From: an uncultured Treponema sp.
GTDB taxonomy: Bacteria > Spirochaetota > Spirochaetia > Treponematales > Treponemataceae
Direction: 5' to 3'
Length of the DNA: 35,767 nt
Assembly: GCA_944389965.1 (NCBI GenBank)
Contig: CALXOI010000010.1
Span: 1-35,767, forward strand
The notes beneath the pieces were generated by a model. It saw only the letters and a list, made by a program, of their open reading frames with translations, ran no database searches and was not told the DNA's origin. Shown here in pieces: positions 7,862 to 15,831 of this stretch; the first letter of the stretch is position 1; each line of letters starts with the position of its first letter. The translations under genes and the position numbers were made by a program.

Positions 7862-8968
7862 ATGAAAAAAATCGCCAGTCTGTCACTGTTATTGTTATTT
7901 TCAAGTCTGTTATTCGGATTGGATTTTGGAGGTCTGATAAAAAATGATGCCACACTATTAAAGAACAACCCGGCACCGTTTATGTTTGAAAACAATCTGG
8001 ATACATCCCTCTTTTTGAAAATTCCGTTTAATGAAGACGGTTTATCGTATTTTGCCGCAGAAGGCTTATACCGTTTTCAAACATATGACGGGGAATTTAC
8101 CCATATTGTGGATGCAACCGTTTTGAAATTCAATTTTTCTGTCACATCACCGAATGGTCTCTTTACAGCAGCTATTGGCAGATTTCCTGTTTCTGATGTT
8201 ACTTCCCGGTTCTTTTCACAGCCTTCGGATGGTGTGTATCTTAACTATTATTCGCCGGGGTTTACTGCATCGATGTACACGGGGTATACCGGTCTTATTA
8301 ACAGTCAGCTCACAACAATGACAAATATGGATGCATACAATCTGATAGAAACTCCGGTTTATTCCCTGTCCCTTCCGTACCTGATGGTAACAGGCGGCGT
8401 TTCTTTCCCTTATGTATTCCTCAATCAGACAATCTCAACGGATATTTGGGGCGGGATTGCATTACAAGGGGTAAACGGCAATATAGCGGAAGCATCTTTT
8501 GTAATAAACGGACCTCTGACAGCGACTGTATTCCACACAACATCAGTCAGTGGCTCTTTGGTTTCCGAAGATCAGCATCGTGATTTTGGACTCCTGGCTA
8601 CAACAAACATTACGTGGTATTTAAACACGTTGAACATGAGTTTTTCAGGAGATATTTTGTATGCTTCCGAAAAATTCTCCACACTGACAGCAACCAGCGG
8701 GTTTTTCACCAGTATTCCTTGGCAGAATATATTTACGACAGGATTTACCGCATCCATAACTCCACACCGGACAATGTATCTGGAAACCGGAGTTGATGCT
8801 GTATTCTCTGCAACAGATATGCAATACGAGGGAATATATTTGGACGGAAACTTTCACTGGCAGTTCTTCAGCGATACAGCAATTATACTTCAAGCAGCAC
8901 ACTTCTTTGCCGCAGAAAATTCTTTACCGGCAACTAAAATTTCTTTGGGAGCGGCGCTCAGTTTCTAA
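7862..8968 (+). CDS. Exported beta-rich protein, probable outer-membrane barrel
   Basis: This 368-residue protein has signal sequence MKKIASLSLLLLFSSLLFG. The mature part alternates polar and hydrophobic residues with many Tyr/Phe/Thr strands and ends with a beta-strand finishing in Phe (KISLGAALSF), as outer-membrane barrels do. No named family is recognised. The start at 7862 is preceded by GAAGGAAG; a longer frame from 7814 would put 16 residues before the signal peptide and overlap the previous gene. FecR follows 12 nt later. Outer-membrane placement is an inference from composition. Confidence 0.75.
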   Translation: MKKIASLSLLLLFSSLLFGLDFGGLIKNDATLLKNNPAPFMFENNLDTSLFLKIPFNEDGLSYFAAEGLYRFQTYDGEFTHIVDATVLKFNFSVTSPNGLFTAAIGRFPVSDVTSRFFSQPSDGVYLNYYSPGFTASMYTGYTGLINSQLTTMTNMDAYNLIETPVYSLSLPYLMVTGGVSFPYVFLNQTISTDIWGGIALQGVNGNIAEASFVINGPLTATVFHTTSVSGSLVSEDQHRDFGLLATTNITWYLNTLNMSFSGDILYASEKFSTLTATSGFFTSIPWQNIFTTGFTASITPHRTMYLETGVDAVFSATDMQYEGIYLDGNFHWQFFSDTAIILQAAHFFAAENSLPATKISLGAALSF

Positions 8969-8980
8969 AAGGGGGAATAT

Positions 8981-9688
8981 ATGCATAAAAGGAGATTAGT
9001 AGTTCTGGCGGGCATACTGCTGGCAACAGCCCTGGCAGCAGAACCTGATAAAGCAGAAGTTATTTCTTTTACCGGAAAAGCTGAGTACCAAACAGAAAAC
9101 GGATGGGTTCCCTTGTCACAGGGCAGCTTTCTTGATCAAGGAACCGTAATTTCTACTGGATTCAGATCAACAGCCGTGCTAAAAATCGGTGATTCCCGGT
9201 TTACGGTGGAACCTCTGTCACGGATAACCATCAGCAAACTGTCAGAATCTGACCAAAATTATGATACAGAAATGAATTTATCCACGGGAAAGTTGAAAAT
9301 TGATGTCAAGGCTGTTCCAGGCAGAACAACAGCATTTACAGTCAGAAGTCCTACTGCGACAGCTTCTGTCCGGGGAACATCCGGTGAATTCTCAGCAGCA
9401 GGAACACTGACAGCAACAACAGGTGTCTGGACCTATACTCCGCAAAACAGAACAAAAAATATAAATGTTGAAGCAGGGCAATCGATTCAGACAGCAGAAA
9501 ACGGAATTGTAACGGCTCCCCAGCAGGAAGCACAGAAAAAAGCTGCCGGCAGTAAAGATTCCTCATCTACCAAAACATTGGCAACAGAAGAATCTATTTC
9601 TACGGTAAATATCAGTACAGGCTCTGAAACATACACATCAGGCATCCGGCAATCATCAAGTCTGCAAATTACTATAATAATGCCATAA
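8981..9688 (+). CDS. FecR-domain exported protein
   Basis: This 235-residue protein has a signal sequence (LVVLAGILLATALAAEPDKA). A FecR domain spans about residues 25-165: EVISFTGKAEYQTENGWVPL, FLDQGTVISTGFRSTAVLKI, LSTGKLKIDVKA, FTVRSPTATASVRGTSGEF. The last 70 residues are a Gln/Lys/Ser/Thr-rich tail. Unlike FecR sigma regulators it has no cytoplasmic part, so it is a periplasmic FecR-fold protein of the kind often encoded beside CHASE2 cyclases. AAAAGGGGG lies just upstream of the ATG. It is the last gene before the 9693-9729 terminator. A partnership with the divergent cyclase is inferred. Confidence 0.9.
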   Translation: MHKRRLVVLAGILLATALAAEPDKAEVISFTGKAEYQTENGWVPLSQGSFLDQGTVISTGFRSTAVLKIGDSRFTVEPLSRITISKLSESDQNYDTEMNLSTGKLKIDVKAVPGRTTAFTVRSPTATASVRGTSGEFSAAGTLTATTGVWTYTPQNRTKNINVEAGQSIQTAENGIVTAPQQEAQKKAAGSKDSSSTKTLATEESISTVNISTGSETYTSGIRQSSSLQITIIMP

Positions 9689-9692
9689 AAGG

Positions 9693-9729
9693 CTGCCCCC
9701 ATAACATTATTGTTTTGGGGCAGGTTTTT
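9693..9729. terminator. Terminator after the FecR operon
   Basis: CTGCCCC (9693-9699) pairs with GGGGCAG (9717-9723) and is followed by TTTTT on the + strand. It separates the convergent FecR gene and winged-helix gene, and may serve both. Confidence 0.8.
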
Positions 9730-10628
9730 CAAAAAAACAGCAAACTGTAGTAATTTTTTTTTACCCTGGCAACGGTTCCCTTGCCGGCAAAATGTTGTTC
9801 CAATATTTTACGGATATTATGCATATAAAAATAAATTGTTTTTTTATGTTTTTCATTTGATTCTTCCCAAAGAACATCCATCATCTCATCAATAGAGACT
9901 AACTGGTTTTTACGCTGATACAGTAAATCTAATAAAACACATTCATGAAAACTTAAATGATATTTTTCTTTTGCTGCTATAATCTGAATAAGACTTTCCG
10001 CATTGTTTCCCGGTACAATTTGATGGTCGCAGAAAAAGGATCCCTGTGCATCATCTTCATTATCGTCATTGACCGCCGGCGTCGGGAATTTTTCCTGTAT
10101 TCCGGGATTTCTTTCACATTGGTTGTTTTTTTCTTCTGATTGAATATCCTCGATTTTTTCTGAATATTCCACCGGTACATCAAAAAGAAAAGATGTCCGC
10201 CCGGATAGATTAGATTCCAGGTGATGCGGTAAATTGTACAGTGAGACTGCATTCCACAACTGCTTATATTTCACCCCGGAAACAGTATACAGGAATTTAT
10301 CAACATCACTCGTGTTGAATTTCCGGTATTCACAGGAAATTATATCCAACCATCCTGTAAGCATATCCATATCACTTTTTCGGGGTTGATTGAAGAAAAA
10401 TACCGGTGCGGTAGTAAAAGACTGTTGCAGATGATCTTTTACTGCATCAGCGGAAGGAAAACTATCCTGGAAATCATAAAACAAAAAATCAAATTTATAT
10501 TTTGCCAACAGAATATAAAACCGGTCTAAGGAATCTGTTGTCCAATACTGATACTTAGCTGCATCCATCCGGCGGCAAATATCCGGGTAATAAGTTTGCC
10601 TTGAAGAATAAAATAATGCATTAACCAT
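9729..10628 (-). CDS. OmpR-type winged-helix regulator with degenerate receiver
   Basis: This is a 299-residue protein. The C-terminal 85 residues (YHLSFHECVLLDLLYQRKNQ, SIDEMMDVLWEE, IYFYMHNIRKILEQ, VARVKKNYYSLLFF) form a Trans_reg_C winged helix. The N-terminal 120 residues have the length and pattern of a response-regulator receiver, but the acidic pocket near the start (normally DD) is absent and only YDFQDS sits near the phospho-Asp position. Phosphorylation is therefore doubtful. A long acidic, Asn/Gln-rich linker joins the two parts. AGGAG lies about 13 nt before the ATG. No sensor kinase is adjacent. The regulon is unknown; the divergent tRNA shares its upstream region. Confidence 0.8.
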   Translation of the reverse strand: MVNALFYSSRQTYYPDICRRMDAAKYQYWTTDSLDRFYILLAKYKFDFLFYDFQDSFPSADAVKDHLQQSFTTAPVFFFNQPRKSDMDMLTGWLDIISCEYRKFNTSDVDKFLYTVSGVKYKQLWNAVSLYNLPHHLESNLSGRTSFLFDVPVEYSEKIEDIQSEEKNNQCERNPGIQEKFPTPAVNDDNEDDAQGSFFCDHQIVPGNNAESLIQIIAAKEKYHLSFHECVLLDLLYQRKNQLVSIDEMMDVLWEESNEKHKKTIYFYMHNIRKILEQHFAGKGTVARVKKNYYSLLFF

Positions 10629-10655
10629 AAAATAAACTCTCTCCTAAATTATATA

Positions 10656-10702
10656 TTGACGAATCACGCACAAATCGCTATACTATTGAAACAGATTTCA
10701 AT
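10656..10702 (+). promoter_or_regulatory. tRNA-Val promoter with adjacent inverted repeat
   Basis: TTGACG (10656-10661) and TATACT (10679-10684) are 17 nt apart, a near-consensus sigma-70 promoter. Directly downstream, ATTGAAA (10685-10691) and TTTCAAT (10696-10702) form a 7-bp inverted repeat across the expected transcription start. Confidence 0.8.
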
Positions 10703-10705
10703 AAC

Positions 10706-10779
10706 GGGCGATTAGCTCAGATGGTTAGAGTACAAGCATGACACGCTTGGGGTCACTGGTTCGATTCCAGTATCGCCCA
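10706..10779 (+). tRNA. tRNA-Val (anticodon GAC)
   Basis: The acceptor stem GGGCGAT (10706-10712) pairs with ATCGCCC (10772-10778), with A as discriminator. The D arm contains TTAGCTCAGATGGTTAGAG. The anticodon arm is CAAGC-ATGACAC-GCTTG, giving anticodon GAC, which reads valine GUC/GUU. The T arm contains GGTTCGATTCC. The 3' CCA is not encoded (the gene is followed by AAACTG), so CCA must be added by nucleotidyltransferase. It is a single-gene unit with its own promoter and terminator. Confidence 0.97.
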
Positions 10780-10780
10780 A

Positions 10781-10826
10781 AACTGTTTCAATGTTCGGCA
10801 ATAAAAGTACATTGAAACAGTTTTTT
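10781..10826 (+). terminator. tRNA terminator
   Basis: AACTGTTTCAATG (10781-10793) pairs perfectly with CATTGAAACAGTT (10810-10822), followed by a T run. It begins two bases after the tRNA. Confidence 0.95.
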
Positions 10827-10844
10827 ATTTTAAATTAAATAAAA

Positions 10845-10872
10845 AAAACAGCGGCTGCATAAACCGCTGTTT
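10845..10872 (-). terminator. Chemotaxis operon terminator
   Basis: AAAACAGCGG (10845-10854) pairs with CCGCTGTTTT (10863-10872). On the minus strand the stem is followed by a run of T, as expected for a terminator just after cheY. It could also work in the other direction. Confidence 0.9.
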
Positions 10873-10892
10873 TTATTTGTCCGGTACTACGA

Positions 10893-11327
10893 CTATTTTA
10901 TAGCCGCACTTATCCGTTCCAGAACTTTCTTTCTATCCAAAGGTTTGACAATATAATTTTTTGCACCAAGCATTAAGGATTTTTTTACCAATTCCTCTTT
11001 ACCCAGCGCACTGACCATAACTACACGGGCATCTTTATCAAATGCCATAATTTGTTCCAGTGCTGTTATTCCATCCATACGGGGCATTGTAATATCCATA
11101 GTAACAATATCTACGTTAGGATATAATTCCTTGTATTTATCAACACCTTCTTTGCCATCTACCGCTGTCGCAACAATTTCGTAACCTTCGCTGGACAAGA
11201 TCTGTCCCAGCTGCTTTGCAACGAAGATAGAGTCATCAACGATAAGAATTTTTACTTTTGTTCCATCAACCCGAATGCCTTCCGGCGGACGTTCATTAAT
11301 TGAAGGAAAATCCTGTTTTGTTTTCAT
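10893..11327 (-). CDS. cheY: Chemotaxis response regulator CheY
   Basis: This 144-residue single-domain receiver has VDDS (Asp31-Asp32), phospho-acceptor Asp78 in VTMDITMPRMDG, Ser106 in VVMVSAL and Lys128 in YIVKPLD, so the whole active site is present. About 24 extra residues precede the usual CheY start. Phosphorylated by CheA, it would bind the flagellar switch. AGGAGAAAAAT precedes the ATG. It is the last gene of the cheA-cheW-cheX-cheY operon, 14 nt after cheX, and is followed by a strong terminator. Confidence 0.96.
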   Translation of the reverse strand: MKTKQDFPSINERPPEGIRVDGTKVKILIVDDSIFVAKQLGQILSSEGYEIVATAVDGKEGVDKYKELYPNVDIVTMDITMPRMDGITALEQIMAFDKDARVVMVSALGKEELVKKSLMLGAKNYIVKPLDRKKVLERISAAIK

Positions 11328-11341
11328 ATATTTTTCTCCTC

Positions 11342-11806
11342 TTATATCCGTTCCCGGATTGCAACATTAACTTCCACTTTACCCTGCTCCGTCAACATGG
11401 GTACAATCAGAGCTTCCACCTCATGATCAGAAATCTCCATTCGTTCACCAGTAAACAATGCAGGTGGAGTCAAATCAAATTTAAATCCAAGTTCATGCAG
11501 TTTTGTAACTGCCTGTGCGGTAATCAGGTTTGCCAGCTCAGTAATAGTTGCCTTTGCCAATTCATCAAACTGAGGCAATTCTTCCATATTCATCTGAGAT
11601 GCAATCCGTAACGCTGTATCCAATGTCATATCAAATAAAACACGACCTTCTACATCACCAGCCAATCCAACTAATGCCGCAACACCCATAACCGGCATTG
11701 ACGTTGATTTCAGATACAAATCGCCCCGCTTGACTTCTCCACCAAGAACCTCTTTCAGCACATTATATGCTGTTTCAACAAAAGGATTGATATATTCGAC
11801 TCTCAT
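11342..11806 (-). CDS. cheX: CheY-P phosphatase CheX
   Basis: This 154-residue protein has the CheC/CheX/FliY-type fold with one phosphatase motif, ITELANLITAQ (Glu90 and Asn93, the ExxN pair). The start NPFVETAYNVLKEVLGG and the SMPVMGVAALVGLAGDVEGRV strands match CheX. It would dephosphorylate CheY-P as a dimer, replacing CheZ, which spirochaetes lack. An AAGGGG site lies before the ATG and the gene sits 17 nt after the cheW gene. Confidence 0.95.
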   Translation of the reverse strand: MRVEYINPFVETAYNVLKEVLGGEVKRGDLYLKSTSMPVMGVAALVGLAGDVEGRVLFDMTLDTALRIASQMNMEELPQFDELAKATITELANLITAQAVTKLHELGFKFDLTPPALFTGERMEISDHEVEALIVPMLTEQGKVEVNVAIRERI

Positions 11807-11823
11807 GTCTACCCCTTATTTTA

Positions 11824-13194
11824 TTAGCCTTTAGTATATACAACGATTGAATTAATCATTTTCTCAGACCAGTCGTGAATATGAGCCAGCGTCTCATTTT
11901 CACCGACAAAAACAACACCATTACCTTTCAACTTTTCGTCAAAATCCCCCAGTAAAGTTGCCTGCACAGACGGAGCAACAAAAGATAACAAATCCCTGGC
12001 AAAAATAATGTCTACTACAGGCATCGTATTTGCATGAATACAATCATGATATTCAAATAATATCATATCTTTGATTTCTGATGCAAATGTATATCCCCCA
12101 GAAACAGACTGTACAACGAAAGATTTATACCAACCTCCGGCAACTTCTGCCGGAATCTGCAACAGCGGTGCATTAGAAATATTCAGTAAATCTACATCCT
12201 GGGCATAAATTTTTACACGTGCGTTCGGATACCGCTTTTTTAATACACAAGCCAAAGAATAAGATTCGTATCCTTTTCCACATCCGGGATTCCAGACAGT
12301 AATCTGTTTAGCAGAATTATCAGGAAGTGATTTAAAAACAGATTCTGCATACTCTTTAGACCAGAATACACCGGTTTGTGATGAATAAAAGGAACTCAAA
12401 AAACTATCTGCATCTTGAGGTTCAAGCAACTGAACATTGTTACCACCTTTGGAAGCAGCCCATTCTTCAAAGCGACGTTTTACCCAAGCTTCATTTACCG
12501 GAGATACATAAAAAGATTTCAGTTTCTGTAAACTATCCCGTATAAAAGTATAATCAATGTTTGTAATATTTTCCCGAGCAGGTTCTGCAACACGAGTGGT
12601 GGACACTTCTTTCTTTTCCGGCATAGTATGCTGTGGTTCAGAAGTCGTGACAGACGTCTGATTTTCCTCTTCCATCCGTACTGGTCCCCTAACCCCAAAG
12701 ATACGGTCTACATCAAGCAATACATATAACCGGTCATTACTTTCCGCAACCCCCGAAATATATTTTATATTTATATCACCAAACAACGGATGCGGCGGCT
12801 GTATTGTACTTTTCTGAATACCAATAACCTTATCAATTGCATCTACTACAACACCAAATAATTGATCTTCAACCGTAACAATTAACATACTTTCCAAGGT
12901 TGACTTTGAATATTCCGGAACTTCAATATTAAAAAAACGGCGTAAATCAACAATCGGGATAATTTCACCACGAAGATTATAAACTCCTAATACAAAAGGT
13001 ACGGTGTTAGGTACATAGGTAAAATTGCCAGCCTTAGCAATTTCTTTTACTTTCATAATATCAATTGCATAATCTTTACCCGCCAGAGCAAACGTTACCA
13101 TTTTAAAATCAACAGCAACGATACTGTCTTTCTGTTCTTCTACCGGAAGTTCATTCAACACAGCAGACGGTTTTGTTTCTGTTACAGTATCCAT
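11824..13194 (-). CDS. cheW: CheW fused to a CheR-like domain
   Basis: This 456-residue protein is about three times the length of ordinary CheW. Residues about 25-175 are a full CheW adaptor domain (KMVTFALAGKDYAIDIMKVK, VLGVYNLRGEIIPIVDLRR, MLIVTVEDQLFGVVVDAI). A Glu/Thr-rich linker follows. Residues about 205-456 resemble the CheR methyltransferase Rossmann domain: TVWNPGCGKGYESYSLACVL, KIYAQDVDLL, VDIIFARDLLSFV. The usual CheR motif has ...CSTGEEPYS and FCRNVLIYF, so cofactor-contacting positions differ and methyltransferase activity is uncertain. Such CheW-CheR-like proteins are known from Treponema chemoreceptor arrays. It is third from the end of the operon, directly after cheA. Confidence 0.93.
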   Translation of the reverse strand: MDTVTETKPSAVLNELPVEEQKDSIVAVDFKMVTFALAGKDYAIDIMKVKEIAKAGNFTYVPNTVPFVLGVYNLRGEIIPIVDLRRFFNIEVPEYSKSTLESMLIVTVEDQLFGVVVDAIDKVIGIQKSTIQPPHPLFGDINIKYISGVAESNDRLYVLLDVDRIFGVRGPVRMEEENQTSVTTSEPQHTMPEKKEVSTTRVAEPARENITNIDYTFIRDSLQKLKSFYVSPVNEAWVKRRFEEWAASKGGNNVQLLEPQDADSFLSSFYSSQTGVFWSKEYAESVFKSLPDNSAKQITVWNPGCGKGYESYSLACVLKKRYPNARVKIYAQDVDLLNISNAPLLQIPAEVAGGWYKSFVVQSVSGGYTFASEIKDMILFEYHDCIHANTMPVVDIIFARDLLSFVAPSVQATLLGDFDEKLKGNGVVFVGENETLAHIHDWSEKMINSIVVYTKG

Positions 13195-13203
13195 ATATAC
13201 CCC

Positions 13204-15657
13204 TTATACCGACATTTCCAGTTCATCCTGCTTTTCCCGTTCGGTCAATTCCTGCCGGACACCCAGTTCCAGCAACTGACTGACATCAATAATCAGAGAA
13301 ACAGAACCATCACCTAAAATAGAGGCTCCTGCAATTCCGGGAGAATTCGTAAACTGATCCTTCAATGGTTTGATAACCACGTCTTCTTCCCCAATAAGGG
13401 AATCCACCATGATACCTATTTTTTTATCTGCGGAACCAACGATAACAATAAAACAGTATTCCTGTTCATCAGTATGCTTGATGTTAAACAACCTGTTCAA
13501 CCTCAGAATACTGATAACTTCATTACGAACATTCAGAACTTCGTAATTATCAATCGTACTGATTTCATTAACTTTAACCCGATGACTCTCAATAACAGAC
13601 GCAATCGGGATAGAATACACTTCTTCCCCTACTCTTACCAAAAGTCCCTGAATAATCGCCAATGTCAATGGCAACCGGATACTGAATTTAGAACCGACAC
13701 CATGTTCTGATGAAACAATAACCGAACCATTCAATTTCTCAATCTGTGTCTTTACAACATCCAGTCCGACACCGCGGCCGGATACATTTGTAATCTTATC
13801 AGAAGTAGAAAAACCGGGTTCAAAAATCAACTGATATGCTTCCTGATCTGTCAAAATTTTATTCGGATGGATAAGTCCTCTGTCTATTGCCTTCTGTCGT
13901 ACACGGGCGACATCAATACCTGCCCCGTCATCGGCAATATCAATAACAATCTGGTTTCCTTCGTTGCTGGCCTTCAGCAACAGCGTTCCCTCTTCATTCT
14001 TTCCTAATTTTTTCCGGTCTTCAGGGTGTTCAATTCCATGATCAAGAGAATTACGGACACAATGCATAATCGGATCTAATAAATCTTCAATAACAGATTT
14101 ATCCAACTCTGTCTCTTCACCTTCAATAACAAGGTTAACTTTTTTATTCAAATCTTTGCTGAGATCACGGACAACCCGAGGGAACCGAGAGAAAATCTGG
14201 CTGATAGGTACCATCCTGATTTTCATCACACCTTCCTGCAACTCACTGGCGATGCTACCCAAATTCTGGGTAGAAGACCGGAATTTTGCAACCAGACCTT
14301 TAAAATCAGATTCAAACGGATCGAATACGGAAACAATATCTCCAAATTGTTCATTAATCGTACTGCGAATATCTTTTACAGAAGAACCATTTTGTATCTC
14401 TTCAAGGAATTTAGGCAATTGTTCAAACAAACTGTGAACCTTTTCTTTATACGCAGAACCGATAGCCTGGAAATGCACCAGCAGATCTCCCACCTGCATT
14501 GCAATCTGGTTGAAAGAAGCTTTAGTTATAACTGTTTCACTGACCAGATTTAATAGATAATCGATACGCTTTGAATCGACCCTCAGAAGACTTCCTGAAC
14601 TCGAATGGTTTCCGGTGCTTTTCTTTGCAGAATCTTTTGCAGGAGCCGGCTTGGCGGCCGGAGCTGCATTTTGTACCGCCGCCCCGTCATTATCTGCAGA
14701 CGCCTGTTTTTGTTCAGCAGGAACCTCAACGGGAGCGGCAGGAACAGACGGCGCATCAGAAATTATTTCTGTTTTCTGTACCGGAACCGCAACCGGTGCC
14801 ACTGCAATAGAAGCAGACGCAGCTGACGGAGCCGGACTTGCCAACTCAATAGCCTGCGCGTCCGTGCAATCAGTGACATCGGGAATAAAAGCAGTATCTT
14901 CCAATTCATCAGCAGTTACGGAAGCTGCAACAAAATACACAACTTTTTGATGAAATGTATCTTCATACAGTTCATCAAATTCCGGTATAGTTTTCAAAAC
15001 CATACCTTTATTTTTTAACGCAGCGAAAACTTGTATACCACCGACAGAATTCATCGGATTCTTTTCATCAAACAGAACGGTGACGCCCCACAACTTTTGA
15101 CCGGCAGGACATGCCTGTTTTAGTTCAAGTAAGTCATACTCAGACAACAAAGAACCGGGAGCCGGAATCAAACCGGGACCAGACGACACAGGAACTGGTG
15201 TCGCAACCGGAGCAGGCGCGACAGGTGATTTTTTTTGTACTCCGGAGGATTTATCTTTTTTTGCAGGAATAAATGATTTGAGCTTATTCTTGATTGGTTC
15301 TACATCCGCATCATATATTGATCCGTTCTGACGGGCTTCAAGCATTGCTTTAATAACATCAATGGAAGAAAGTAAAACATCTACAACATCCTCTGACACA
15401 GACACCCGGTCAGACCGTATTTCATCGAGCAAATCTTCCACAACATGGGTAAAACTGGAAAGTTCAGTCATTTCCACCGTGGCAGAACCACCCTTTAAGG
15501 TATGAGCAGCCCGGAAAATTTCGTCAATTGCTTCATGATTTGTCGGATCATTTTCAATAACGAGAATATTACTTTCAAGATTTTCTACCTGTTGTTCAGC
15601 TTCGCTGAAAAAATCTTTTAATAACTCTTCATTATTTATATCAAGATAATCACTCAT
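13204..15657 (-). CDS. cheA: Chemotaxis histidine kinase CheA
   Basis: This 817-residue protein has the domains in order. The P1 phosphotransfer domain carries His52 in AAHTLKGGSAT. A CheY-binding-like P2 region lies around residues 170-265, followed by a long Pro/Ala linker. The P3 dimerisation helices begin at RIDYLLNLVSETVI. The P4 ATPase has an N box (HCVRNSLDHGIEHPEDR), DDGAGID and GRGVGLDVVK, and the P5 CheW-like domain ends the protein. Between the two P3 helices there are about 50 more residues than in enteric CheA, consistent with the atypical P3 reported for Treponema CheA. It is the first gene of the operon; a -10 box ends 7 nt before the ATG and no ribosome site is seen. Confidence 0.97.
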   Translation of the reverse strand: MSDYLDINNEELLKDFFSEAEQQVENLESNILVIENDPTNHEAIDEIFRAAHTLKGGSATVEMTELSSFTHVVEDLLDEIRSDRVSVSEDVVDVLLSSIDVIKAMLEARQNGSIYDADVEPIKNKLKSFIPAKKDKSSGVQKKSPVAPAPVATPVPVSSGPGLIPAPGSLLSEYDLLELKQACPAGQKLWGVTVLFDEKNPMNSVGGIQVFAALKNKGMVLKTIPEFDELYEDTFHQKVVYFVAASVTADELEDTAFIPDVTDCTDAQAIELASPAPSAASASIAVAPVAVPVQKTEIISDAPSVPAAPVEVPAEQKQASADNDGAAVQNAAPAAKPAPAKDSAKKSTGNHSSSGSLLRVDSKRIDYLLNLVSETVITKASFNQIAMQVGDLLVHFQAIGSAYKEKVHSLFEQLPKFLEEIQNGSSVKDIRSTINEQFGDIVSVFDPFESDFKGLVAKFRSSTQNLGSIASELQEGVMKIRMVPISQIFSRFPRVVRDLSKDLNKKVNLVIEGEETELDKSVIEDLLDPIMHCVRNSLDHGIEHPEDRKKLGKNEEGTLLLKASNEGNQIVIDIADDGAGIDVARVRQKAIDRGLIHPNKILTDQEAYQLIFEPGFSTSDKITNVSGRGVGLDVVKTQIEKLNGSVIVSSEHGVGSKFSIRLPLTLAIIQGLLVRVGEEVYSIPIASVIESHRVKVNEISTIDNYEVLNVRNEVISILRLNRLFNIKHTDEQEYCFIVIVGSADKKIGIMVDSLIGEEDVVIKPLKDQFTNSPGIAGASILGDGSVSLIIDVSQLLELGVRQELTEREKQDELEMSV

Positions 15658-15664
15658 AATATCT

Positions 15665-15692
15665 ATTTTATACGCAAAAAAATATAAGTCAA
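15665..15692 (-). promoter_or_regulatory. cheA promoter
   Basis: On the minus strand TTGACT (15692-15687) and TAAAAT (15670-15665) are 16 nt apart. The -10 ends 7 nt before the cheA ATG, so the transcript may have almost no leader. Confidence 0.65.
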
Positions 15693-15772
15693 GAGAGAGA
15701 AATATATTTTCATATTTATTTTTTTATTATAACCATTGTATATTATTTATACGATATATGGTATTGTTCAGT

Positions 15773-15799
15773 TAAAGATTTAACGGAAAATGCCGATAA
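15773..15799 (+). promoter_or_regulatory. Sigma-28 (FliA-type) promoter
   Basis: TAAA (15773-15776), exactly 15 nt, then GCCGATAA (15792-15799) matches the flagellar sigma-28 consensus TAAA-N15-GCCGATAA. It faces the gene at 15832, placing transcription start about 25 nt upstream of the ATG with a GGAGA ribosome site between. Confidence 0.85.
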
Positions 15800-15831
15800 A
15801 TAGTAAGAATATCCGTTTGGAGAAATTCCAT

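Noticed and set aside
10706-10879. Integration site of a mobile element at the tRNA
   Set aside because: No integrase, no duplicated tRNA 3' end and no foreign genes lie beside it; the repeats there are explained mostly by the terminator.
14571-14950. Plus-strand open frames across the cheA linker
   Set aside because: They mirror the Pro/Ala-rich low-complexity linker of cheA and lack ribosome sites and family motifs.
15225-15240. T-rich tract in cheA as a third artefactual homopolymer
   Set aside because: It is only 8 nt long, interrupts no conserved motif and lies in a Lys-rich linker where such codons are expected.
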